A DNA stretch of 64,000 bases from Jaapia argillacea MUCL 33604 (lineage: Eukaryota > Basidiomycota > Agaricomycetes > Jaapiales > Jaapiaceae): positions 268,441-332,440 of the forward strand of contig KL197740.1 of NCBI GenBank assembly GCA_000697665.1, given 5' to 3'. Shown here piece after piece: positions 39,180 through 49,817 of this stretch. The notes under the pieces were generated by a model, which was not told the origin of the DNA, made no database searches, and saw only the letters and a program-made list of their open reading frames with translations. Both the position numbers and the translations under genes were made by a program. The stretch's first letter is position 1; every line of letters starts with the position of its first letter.

Positions 39180-42095
39180 GATGTAGTCAACAGCAGGGGC
39201 ACCAGAAATTTAATCAGTTACAAATACACTGTCAAGAAGCAAATGAACCTCCAGAAACTACTGACCCAAATCCCAGTCCATAACATTGACAACTTGGAAA
39301 ACATGAACAGAGAAATTTGCTACTATGTCAAATTAGGAATCCAAATCTATGGACAAGAAGGAGGAACCCAAACAGAAAACAATTGATTCTACGTCACCAA
39401 CATAGGAAAAGAAAATGTCATCCTCAGAAGCGACTGGCTACTAGAACATAATCCAGAAATAGACTGGCAGACTTACACAGTGAATCTCAGCTGATGCCCA
39501 GACACGTGCCAGATCCAACAAGGAACCATCTCTGCACAAGCCAAACCAGATGTAAGGACTCAAAATCGTGAAACAGAAACCATCACAATCAAGACAACCA
39601 AAATTACAACAAGAAGGTGCAGAAAACAAGGAATGCTCCCCTGAGAACTATGGACCCCAGACAAGACCACAAGCCCAGACCAGGAAATACAACCCTGGAC
39701 ATACCAACACATCAAGGTATGCTGCACCCTAATAGGAGATCCATTACCAGAAGACAATGAAGAATCCGATGAAGGGGAGCACCCCCTAATTATCATGGCA
39801 AGGGCCCATGGAGACAAATCCATCGAATTGGCAGAAAAAGCTGCCCAAGGACAAAAAGAAAAACCCTGGAAGAGATGGTACCCAGGGAGTATTGGAAATA
39901 TAAAAAGATCTTTGAAAAGAAAGCATTGGAATGCTTCCTGATAAAATGTCCTGGGGATCATGCAATAGAATTGAAAGAAGGATGGAAACCAATCAATTGT
40001 AAAACCTACCCCCTATTGCCGGCAGAACAAAAGGAACTCAATAACTTCCTGGAAGTGCAGCTGGAGAAGAAGTACATCAGACCCTCAAAATCCCAACTAT
40101 CATGGCCATTCTTCTTCGTCAAAAAGAAGGATGGGAAGCTCCGACCGACCCAAGATTACTGTTACCTAAACTCAATGACAGTCAAGAACACCTACCCAAT
40201 ACCTCTCACCTCCAAACTCATCAACAAACTGAAAGAAGCCAAAATCTACTCAAAATTGGACCTGCAATGGGAATACAACAATGTAAGAATCAAGGAAGGA
40301 GATGAATGGAAGGCAGCCTTTAAAACCAACCAAGGACTATATGAACCATGGGTAATGTTCTTTGGCCTAACCAACTCACTGGCAACCTTCCAAACAATGA
40401 TGAATGAACTATTCAAGGAACTAATCAATGAGGGACACATCATAGGGTACTTGGACGATATTCTGATTTTCACACATGACATTGCCAAACATCAACAAAT
40501 GCTCCACCAAGTAATGAAGATCCTGGAAGAAAGCAATCTCTTCCTGAAACTGGAAAAATGTACATTTGAGGTCCCCAAAATCAAATACCTAGGACTGATG
40601 GTGTCCCACAACCTCACCGAAATGAACCCAATCAAAGTCGCTGGAATCATGGAATGGCTGGAACCCAAAAAGGTCAAGGAAGTACAATCCTTCCTGGGCT
40701 TCTGCAACTTCTACTGACGATTCATCTGAGACTCCTGTCCACTCCCCCCACCCTTCAGATTATCACCCATTAGAAGATATGGAGATTAATGAATGGAACA
40801 GCTGTGCTGACTACACCTCCCCACCCCTAGTCCCTACTGATGCCTCCTCAACTGCCAACTCCCTCTCCTCACTCCATTCCGTATCCTCCACCACGTTGTT
40901 GGAACCCCAACTACCTCCCTGACCTTCCTTGGCCCCTTCATCCCTTGGCAAATGCCCCAGAAACCGGATCTGATACCCCACCCCTAGCCTCACCACTAAA
41001 TGGAAACCCAAGGGAGGCAAACACAAATGGCCACCAGCTGGTCTACCTGACTCCAAAGAAATCTGGCCCAACCCTGTCAATGCCATCAAACAATGGGGAT
41101 CCACCCCAAACACCCCCTTCCCCTCACTGTCCCAATTCCCTGTTGATCTCTGGGCTGCATGCCCCCCCCTGTTATATCATCACCAACGACTCCAAATGCC
41201 ATCAACAGGCCAAGTGTTGGAACTGCCATTGCTGGGGACATATCACAAGGTCTTGCCCCACTGACTGACAACCTTGTAAGAGAAACCCAGTCACCCCTCA
41301 TTTCCCCCCCCACTCACACCGCCCACAGGCCCCCACCCACAATTTCACCCCTACCACAGCCAACCCCAATCTCGGAATGCACCCTCCATGAGGAATCTCA
41401 ACTTACTGCCTATATCAAGAACAACACCCAGCGATGCAAACTCAAACTGGACAGCACTCGATGGGCCTGGATCCACTGGATGGAACAAGGAAAACATCTC
41501 CTGGCATCCCAACACCCACTTTTGTTGCCCACTGCCCCAGTATACCCTGATGCCACTATGTGGCAGCAATTTCTAGATTGTCAAGTGATGGAAACAGATT
41601 GGAACCACAAGGGTTTGGATAGAGGTTTGGGACAAACCTCAGCTTAGAAGAGGGGGTGGTGTTATGACTCTGTATACCCGTTTTGTTTTTTCATTTATCT
41701 TATCTTATCTCAGACATCTTATCTCATCCTATCGCACCTTATCTCGGGCTCATTCTATTTATATCCCATTTCACTATTATTAACTTGTCCCCCTGTACTA
41801 TACCCTATTCGGCAGGTTACCGACTCTCTGGATGTTCCACCTTGTTCTCTATTCTTCTATCATGTTCTCCTGCATTCCTTGGACACTATTCTTAGTTCCT
41901 TCTACACCATTCTACTATGTTCCACCATTCTGGCCCTAGTATACAAGGTGCTCTTGCCCTCTTGTACTCCTTAAGCTTGTCCACTTGAATAATACAGCTC
42001 TTTAGCCTGTACCCTTCAACTGGTTCGCTCTCATTCATCATCCTCTACAGCCTCAAGTTGTAGCCTGAGTACTAGTTGCTAAATCACTCCTAACA
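39180..42095 (+). mobile_element. Second Gypsy copy, incomplete (fossil)
   Basis: This is a relative of the element at 29859-38476 in the opposite orientation, starting about 120 bp after the Plavaka end. Recognisable parts are a protease-like region (39180-39390), a reverse transcriptase region (39875-40717), the extra 3' open-frame region with a CWNCHCWGHITRSC zinc knuckle (about 40740-41647), a polypurine tract (near 41643-41659) and a 436-bp 3' LTR (41660-42095). No 5' LTR, gag, integrase or chromodomain is seen, so no target duplication can be checked. It is broken and incomplete. Its LTR is more diverged from the other two than they are from each other, so it is probably older. Confidence 0.88.
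41660..42095 (+). repeat. 3' LTR of the second Gypsy copy
   Basis: It begins TGTTATGACTCTG and ends ACTCCTAACA, the reverse complement of the LTR family at 29859 and 38041, and has the same length of 436 bp. Confidence 0.92.
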
Positions 42096-44944
42096 TGATC
42101 AAGTTCAGTCCTCCAAGCAGACCTGGGGTTCCTCCGTGTAGGAGGACATGCTACAGACAAAGAAAGGAGCTTATTCAAGAAGGATGCCAGGGCTCTGTTG
42201 ACGAGGGAGGATTACTTGAGTATCCAGATATGAAGTGTACATGGGGAAAGATGATTACGATGACATTGAACATCAAGCAAGGACAGGAGATTTGAGAAGG
42301 TGGCATGGATCCGTGCAGGGTGTGTGTGAACATTTGTGAGGGTTCATTGACACCTTGAGGTCAGTGAAGGTTGGATACATGCACACAGAGTGATTGAGTA
42401 CATAGTGCAAACTTTCAATGGAGTTGGTGTCCATGTGGCTCAACCATCAAGCATAGATTCCTGGCTTATACTGTAGAGGCTACCTCATTGCCAGTGTCAA
42501 CTGCACATCAGGCCCACTGAACTTGCCCATTTTGCATCATTCATGTCCAACAATGTGTGCTGCTTCTAATTCCCTGTCTCCATGGATCCCACCATCTCCC
42601 TCCTCAGCCCAATACATGCTACCCTACACCAACCTGTGGTACCTGGACTTCTTGTGCCATCTCTCTCCATCTCCCTCACTGGGACCCCCAAATCTCAACC
42701 TATTCTTTTCATCCGAGGCCTTGATGCAGAGTGGGCTTGCAGTTTCTTGTAACCAGGTGTGTGCCTTTTCATTCAACTGGTGGTTTATTATTTGGATGCA
42801 GTGGACTTGGATACTGAGAGCGAGATGGAAGACATAATGAGAGGCATCGTGTTGATGCTATCCATCTCAATATGCTCACACCCCTCTCTCAAAAGAGGTT
42901 GCATTTGTATGATGTGCATCAGCATGTTGTTGGGGTCTTCTCAGTGTGTTCATTGATCAATTCATCTATATCTCCTTGTACACTTCCATATTGTCTTCCC
43001 TCATCTTCCACTGCTTACTCCCATTACCACAGCATCCCATACTCCACAGTACAATCACTCTTCATCTCCACATAATGTCCATTTCATGCCAACTGTCACA
43101 ATATACTCTACTGGGATCGGCTTTGTCCTTTGCAAGCGGGGTAAGTATTGTGGATGGTTCAGCATAGGTTACCCTTGGCTTAGATTTGCTGGTGGCTGAT
43201 TGAGGAGTCAGAGAGGTGGGATGGACCACCCAGAATGGACTGTCACAACATCCCTTCAACACAAAATTACACCCCTTGTTCTTCTCCCAACACTCCCTGT
43301 TTCTCCAGTTGTCACAAAAGCCCATGATTCTTGAGCTACTGGCAATCCCAACCCCAACTCCAATGGGGCATATTGACCTTCACAGCCAAGTGCAGACTTG
43401 GGATTTAAAGAGGGAGGGTTCTAGACAGATGATGCAGGGAGTGATAAAGTGAGCGGGTGGGCAGTGTAAAGTGAGGTTGAGATTGGGTGGGATGGGACAG
43501 TTGGAACCTTGGAGATTTTGGATTGGCCAAACCTCAAGAGTTTTTCTCTCGTCAATCCCTCCCTGTTCAACATGATTGAGACACTAGCAACCCTCTCCCC
43601 TCATTCCCAAACCTCACCGTCTTCTCCACACCTTCATCTGCTCCTATTCACTGCGATGGCTCAGATCGTCAAACTCCTTATAACTCCCATCTCACCCTCT
43701 CCTCCCACTGCTCCCCCAACCATCACCCACCACATATACCTTCAAACTTGAACCATGGTTATTATGCAGGGTTAGCTCCAACCTCACCACTAAGAAACCA
43801 TAACAGACAGACTTTACTCCTGGCATCCATTCAGCCCTTTGGCGAGAGTGAAGGAGAGCCTAGATAGGCTCATGGTTTTATGTGGTGTTCAGAGGATATT
43901 ATGTAATATTGAATTAGGGATTCTATGCACTGCCCTTCTTCAACTCCCAGTGCTTTCTCCCATGTCCCTAGTCTATGATACCCCCAATTGACTTGATCAG
44001 TCTCCCACTGCCAAATCTACCTTCAAAAATGATATCCTGTCTCTTGGCAACACAAGTGCTGACTCTAGCATAAGTTTCAAGTACCAGAGGAAGAGTGGAT
44101 GATGGGCTTATGAGTCAGCTCAGGGTTAGGGCACATACGATTCAGCAGGTTTGGTTACTTGTGCTGGAGGTATTGTTATAGTATTGGATGAACATAACCA
44201 ATTGCATATAAGATCTCACTCGGTGGTGATTGCCTGGACATAATAAACTCTGTATGCCCTTAACTTTCCTCGATCCAGCTCCCCCAATTTGAGAGGTCAC
44301 CACCATTGGTTGATGCTGTGCATCCTTCTCTCTCCCTCTCCTTCTATCTTGTGGCTGCTTATCACCCCTGATTCTTCACTTATACCCAATGTCACTCTGA
44401 ACCAAAAGACCTACAAGTTGTGGCAAGCCTGCCCATCTGTCCATCTCACCATTGTCATTCTACTTCCTCCAAAAAGTTCCGCTCCTCGCCTCAGTGATCC
44501 TGATAACCGTTCAACCCTACCCTACTGCCATTTGACCCCACAGCCTTTGTCTTGACAGCAACTCCAAAGCACAACCAACACCCTCCATCAAATAAGCCAG
44601 AGTATGAACATTTTTGGCTTGAAAGTGCTTGTTATTTGGTGCCTCCTTTTTGCATTCCAGTTTTGACTTGTGCATACTCCCCCATCAGCAGTGCAATATT
44701 GTGCTCATTGGATCTTGTAGTCCAGAGGAAGTCACAATCCAAGTGATGCATGTGCTATGTTACAATGTTGGCAGTGCTCAACCACTCTCATCCTGTTGTC
44801 GAAATGTTGTACTAATCATAGTCCAAAATTAATCATTTTGCCTGTTCCATTTACAATCAACTTTTCTGTATTTTACCCTATACTAATCAATGTCTTGGAG
44901 TCTTCAGTGTATGACTGGACCTCCCAGACTTCTTCTTGAAGTAC
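42096..44944. other. No recognisable gene
   Basis: About 2.8 kb of CpG-poor text with proline/serine-rich fragments on the plus strand (for example 43571-43751). An exon-like piece near 42690-42755 reads PILFIRGLDAEWACSFL before GTAACC. I could not assign these to a family. Some may be F-box/LRR debris. Confidence 0.35.
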
Positions 44945-45285
44945 AGTAAGAGATGAGTACAGCTACCCTTCAAAGGTGAGATACAAGTCTTCTTGAATTT
45001 GGCAATGACTACTCTTTGAGCTTGTCAATCCAGCTTGTCATCAACATCCCATGCAAGTCCAAGAGTTCATTCTCCATCATCGTGATCAGCACATCGTACT
45101 TGGTGAAAATGACCACTCGTGGCACTACACGAATAAACCGTCCAGTCAGTCCATATAGTTACTATAAGCGATGAGTATGGGCTTACCAGTCCCCTAGATT
45201 GATCATAGATAATTTTCCTTGCCTATGTCAAATACTCTACTTTCTACAACAGGCCAGTGGTACAAAGCCTCCAGGGAAGTTACTA
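44945..45285 (-). pseudogene. CpG-decayed copy of part of the GTPase gene at 57.4 kb
   Basis: This aligns base for base with about 57385-57700, an exon/intron/exon stretch of the intact GTPase gene, and includes the intron. Shared phrases are GAGATACAAGTCTTCT, GTCCATATAG/GTCTATATGG, CGATGAGTATGGGC, AATACTCTACTT and GCCTCCAGGGAAGT. Because the intron is present, this is a DNA-level duplicate. Where the intact gene has CpG, this copy mostly has TpG or CpA: TCGAATTCGG becomes TTGAATTTGG, CTCGTCGTC becomes CTTGTCATC, and GCGAA becomes GCAAG. No protein can be read. The duplicate lies in the same orientation as the intact gene and ends abruptly on both sides. Confidence 0.9.
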
Positions 45286-46143
45286 TCCAGAGAGGGGTCA
45301 ATGTTAAGCCAAGGATAAAGGGCAATAGGAGTTCAGACATTACTATTCATGGCCCACTAGGTGTGCTATTTCAAGCTGATGAGTGCTTGGCTGAGCGCCA
45401 GACATCTCATAGAATGCCCATTGGATGTTGAGTCTAGACTGAAATTGAGTTGTTGAGAGTTGATCTTGCAGTTTGTGCACTCAGATAATCAGAGAGGTGA
45501 GGGATTGCCTGTGATGTGCGACACAGGCCATACTATATTGATCATGGCAGTGATTGACATGTAGAGGTGTTGCTGAGGATGTCAACGTCCAGGTAAACAT
45601 TAACACAAGAACAGATACCACTGCATACTAGGTCTGAGTGAAGTCAAGAGTGGACAAACCATGTGGATGTTACTACCATTTGAAAGTCAATCAAGTCATT
45701 GACTAGACTCTGTCATGCATGAACCCACCGCTCACCAAACTCGACCTGCACAAACACGAAGGCCAGCTCCACAATCCCAGCAGAGTCTGGCACACACCCC
45801 TCCCTCTCATCTTTGCCCATCTAGACAATTGCAAAGATCTGAGAGAGGAGGAGAGGATGGGTGGTAAGGTGGGGAGCATTTTGCGAGGCTGGAGGGAGGG
45901 ACTATATAGAGAGGCTCATTATTGTTAAAGCTATGGTGGGATGGATGCAGCTAACCTTGCGCTTAACAATAAGAAAGAAAAGAAGCAAAGTCATGTGGTT
46001 GCTGAATTTAGCAAGGGGGAAATGGAGAGGGAGGTTTGACATTGCACGATGATCACAAGCAATGGATCATGATTTTGTTCAAGGTCGAGCTGGATCTGTG
46101 CATGTTGAGTTTGGATTTGAATTGAGAGATTTGGAGTTGGAGT
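45286..46143. other. No recognisable gene
   Basis: A short plus-strand frame at 45719-45928 contains PLPLIFAHLDNCKDLREEER, which resembles the F-box of the pseudogene at 47.3 kb and may be debris of another family copy. The rest shows nothing. Confidence 0.35.
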
Positions 46144-46146
46144 TGG

Positions 46147-47021
46147 CACTGCAGACAGGGGTTGATAAAGGGCCACGCCATATTGCTCCCATATTAATTC
46201 CCTGATGTAACATTTTCAGGGTCCCACAGGAGACTGCCATAGCCAAATCTGTAGTTAAATTTTGTGATTTCATACAGGTCCCTGCCATATCTGTAAGACA
46301 AAAATTGAAATAAGTCAAAAACTATGTCATTTGACTGTGGGGTTGGCCCATACTGATGGACAAAAGGTAAAATACAGGAGGGCATACGGCTGGGCTACAT
46401 CTTTTAAAAATGTCCCATCACCTTATGCAGAAGCATTTTTTGTACATGTTGGGTTACCGTATTTGGGTTTTGTCATAAGAAAAACATGGGGAACTACTGA
46501 AAATGCAGCTTATGAATATGACCATCTGATATAATCATGCACCATATTATGAAATTGTCTATGTGACATATAACCCCACCTGACTCATCCCAAGCATATA
46601 TCATGTAGTCATTTTCAAAATTTGACATTTTATTATGTCTGACAGTCATATTCACAAGCAGTATTTTAAGTAATTCCCCACATTTTTCTTATGACAAAAC
46701 CTGAATACAGTAACCCAAATGGTACAAAAAATGCTTCTGCATAAGGTGATGGGACATTTTTAAAAGATGTAGCCTGGCCGTATGCCCTCCTATATTTTAC
46801 CTTTTGTCCATCAGAATGGGCTAACCCCCACAGTCAAATGACATAGTTTTCAGCCTATTCAAATTTTTGTCTTACAGATATGGCAGGAATCTGTATGAAA
46901 TCACAAAATTTAACTACAGATTTGGCTATGATGGTCTCCCATGGGACCCTGAATATGTTACATCAGGGAATTGATATGGGAGCAATATGGCATGGCCCTT
47001 TATCAACCCCTGTCTGTAGTG
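46147..47021. mobile_element. Foldback MITE with CACTG/CACTA ends
   Basis: This 875-bp element is almost entirely an inverted repeat. The left arm (46147 to about 46543) starts CACTGCAGACAGGGGTTGAT. The right arm (about 46625-47021), read in reverse complement, starts CACTACAGACAGGGGTTGAT. The arms match along about 400 bp with roughly a tenth of sites different, and a spacer of about 80 bp separates them. A 3-bp TGG lies directly outside both ends (46144-46146 and 47022-47024). CACTA-like ends with a 3-bp duplication fit the CMC/CACTA superfamily, to which Plavaka is related. Each arm contains the same short frame starting MAGxCMKSQNLTTDLAM, which I take as chance coding in a palindrome. It encodes no transposase. 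Confidence 0.85.
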
Positions 47022-47312
47022 TGGGAATTTGTATAGTCAGATTAAGCAAGAAATTGTTGGCCGTGGTCAATGCAGGATGTATTGATCCCAAAGATGATCA
47101 ACAGGCAGACAGTTATGGTGTTGCTGACGATGTCGATGTTCATGTGACCCCAATCACCAAAGAAGGGATACTACTCCATCCTTGTTGTGAGCGAAGTCAA
47201 TCTTCCAGTTTCTTGAAGTGAGCAACCCACATGGATTCAGACAACAGTTTCTAAATCAGGCACACCACCATACACTGAAAGCTCAACCAGTATGACAAAT
47301 GTCAGGCAGACA

Positions 47313-49240
47313 ATGTCAGAGGAGCCCATCATGCACCTATCCCTCCTCTCATCCTCTCTCAACATCCTACCCCTCATATTCGCCCACTTGGACAAGTCAG
47401 CCCTTCTCTCAGCCTCCTGAGTAAACAAGACTTTCAATACCTTCTCAAACAAGCTACTTTACTCCTCCATAACCTTCTCTCCTGATTGGATGAACCCTGG
47501 CTATCCTTGCAAAGACAAAAGAACATTTGTACATGAGTGTGAGCCATAATCCTGATCTTCCCATCCAGCACTGATGCTGTTCCTCAACATAGCAATGTCA
47601 ATTTACATCTGCACTCGGATCCCACATATCTCCCCATGTTCAACGACTGACAATAACAGGTCTGTCTGCCCCATACCATACATGAAATTGTGCTGACCAT
47701 GAACTTGTTATCCAGGTTTCCTTGGCTCCTACTTGTCAGCCCCCACCACTCTTCTCTCCTCTCTCCACATCTCAATCCTCTGCTTTGCTTCCCTCCAATA
47801 ATTCTCAATAACACCTACTGATTATCTCCCAGACCAATTCACTCCTCTCCTCATCAGGTTAGCGAATGGCACTTTGCAGAGGCTGAGTGAGTTGGAAGTG
47901 AATACAAGTTGTTTTGTTGAGAGCAGGGAGTATGAGTATAGGCCTAGGATCCTGCTTGGTGGTGCGATCATGGAAGAAGACAAGGATGAAGATGGAGTTG
48001 ATGGAGAAGAGAACAGGGAAGCTGAGATGAAGAATGAGAGCAAAGTCAAGACCCTAATCTGAACATGGAGATTAACATCCCTCACCCTCATCAATCCCAA
48101 AGGCACCATCATCCAATCCCTCTCCACCTGGCTAGGCCACCTATCCCCAACTCTCTGTGAATTCTATCTCAATGTGCCCCATCTTGCCTCACATGCATTT
48201 CTGATCGCTAACTGAAGTGTACACTCACAGGGTAATTGTGGTTTGATCACCCCTGGAATCCTTCATTCCTTATTGGTTGCTCTTCTTGCGCTTCACCAAC
48301 CACTCCAATGTTTCTCAGTCAGAATATCATACTCTCTAACTGACACTGACATTTTTGGGTTTTTGGATGGGAGTCTGAATGGTCCCATGTGAGAACTCAA
48401 GGAGTTGACTGTATACTATTACTTGGTAACTCCCCATCCCATCCTCCTCTCCTAACATCCTTAATCATGGAAGTGCAGCAACTCAAACACCCTACTGTAA
48501 TCCCCAACCTCTCCTCCCTCTGCAGACTAATAATCAAACACACCGGCACCAATCTCATGCACAACCCAAGCATCCCTCTTCACATCATTCATCATCTGAA
48601 TCATAAAAAAGTCTTGGTGTCTTTGTATGCTCAATATCAATCATAATGGGGTTGGAGGGGGAGTGAAGATGGATGGGTTGGTGAGCAGTTTGGTTGTGCG
48701 GGAGGGTGGGGGTGTGGGGTTGAGAGAGGTTAGGCTGTGGTTTTTAAGGAACTTCTTAGGAGGTGTACATTGTTAGAAGTTCTGTTTGCTGGAGTTAGTC
48801 TGGGGACTTTGGTGAGTGTTACTGTTACCCTTGTCTTCTGGGACTCCTCATCAATATTTACAATCCCTTCAGCAAGATTTACCAACCCTAATTGCTCCAT
48901 TGAAGTGCCTTCACAAGCTCTCCCTCAATACACATTTTGTGAAATAGTTGAAACAGTCAAACCTATTCAACATCAAGGCTGTGCAAGACCTCATAAGCAC
49001 ATCTTGTGTTAGAAGGTTAAGTGTGGATGACATAGCTTGGGAGGTAAGCTTTTCCTCAGTTATACAATTGGTGTTTGGACAGATTATGTCACATATGGGT
49101 CGGAAAGGTGGGAGGCTCATGAAGGCAAGGAGGAGCTTTGCATGGTTGAAGTTGGCAAGGCTGGGCAGTGGTAGGGATGTTAGATGGGGTTGTTCTGGTG
49201 AGTTATCCTGTTGATCCTCTCTGTGCTGTACTGGGCATGT
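47313..49240 (+). pseudogene. F-box/leucine-rich protein pseudogene
   Basis: The ATG at 47313 opens a frame with a clear F-box: LNILPLIFAHLDKSALLSAS, a TGA where arginine would be expected (47418), then VNKTFNTFSNKLLYSSITFS. F-box proteins bind Skp1 and bring targets to SCF ubiquitin ligases. Leucine-rich text follows: about 47865-47990 (LQRLSELEVNTSCFVESREY, then PRILLGGAIM) and about 48055-48195 (WRLTSLTLINPKGTIIQSL, then WLGHLSPTLCEFYL). A further block at about 48670-48720 (MDGLVSSLVVREGG) is shared with the copy near 54.5 kb. The frame is broken many times by stops and shifts. Basidiomycete F-box/LRR families are large and evolve fast, which suits the several copies seen here. Confidence 0.7.
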
Positions 49241-49817
49241 ACCTGATCAATAAATTATCATTCAATGAACAGCTACTATGTTTTTCTTGGCCATGAATGA
49301 ATGGTATGCTTCAAATACTGATCGAGAGTTCAGTGGCAGGGGTGGTAGGGTCATTGTTCTCCTGGATGGAGAGGGTGGTGGTAATAGTTCTTAAGAAGGA
49401 CTTGAGAATGTGAAAGGTGGTATGATGTTGTTGAGAGGAGGTTGGTGAAGGGTTCAAGAACTGATGTTTGTGTTGAGATATATAGGTACATTGCTTTGCA
49501 TAGCAACATTGTATCACACTGACAATGATCAAGACAATGTGTCTGTACCCATACTCCTTCTGCATTGTAACAACTAAAATTGTATATGTGCTGCAAGTAA
49601 CAATCTTAGGTGGACTCAGTACAAAAGGTTACATATCAAAGGCACAAAGAGTATAAGTGTATAGATAAGTTTCAGCCAATACCAGTACATGTTTTTGTAG
49701 TGAGATAACAAGATAAAAGATGTAACACAAGGTTAGGCTGGGCTAGCAAGGTTTTTAGGCCAGATTGCTAGATAGTAAAGCATAAACACAGCTTAAGAAT
49801 GAGATAAAAACACCTAC
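49241..49817. other. No recognisable gene
   Basis: No frame can be supported. This is the 3' flank of the GTPase gene that reads towards it from the right; its terminal exon may lie here but could not be placed. Confidence 0.35.

Noticed and set aside
46079-47221. Two MAGxCMKSQNLTT frames as a conserved small protein
   Set aside because: They sit in opposite arms of one foldback element, so their similarity reflects the palindrome, not selection on a protein.
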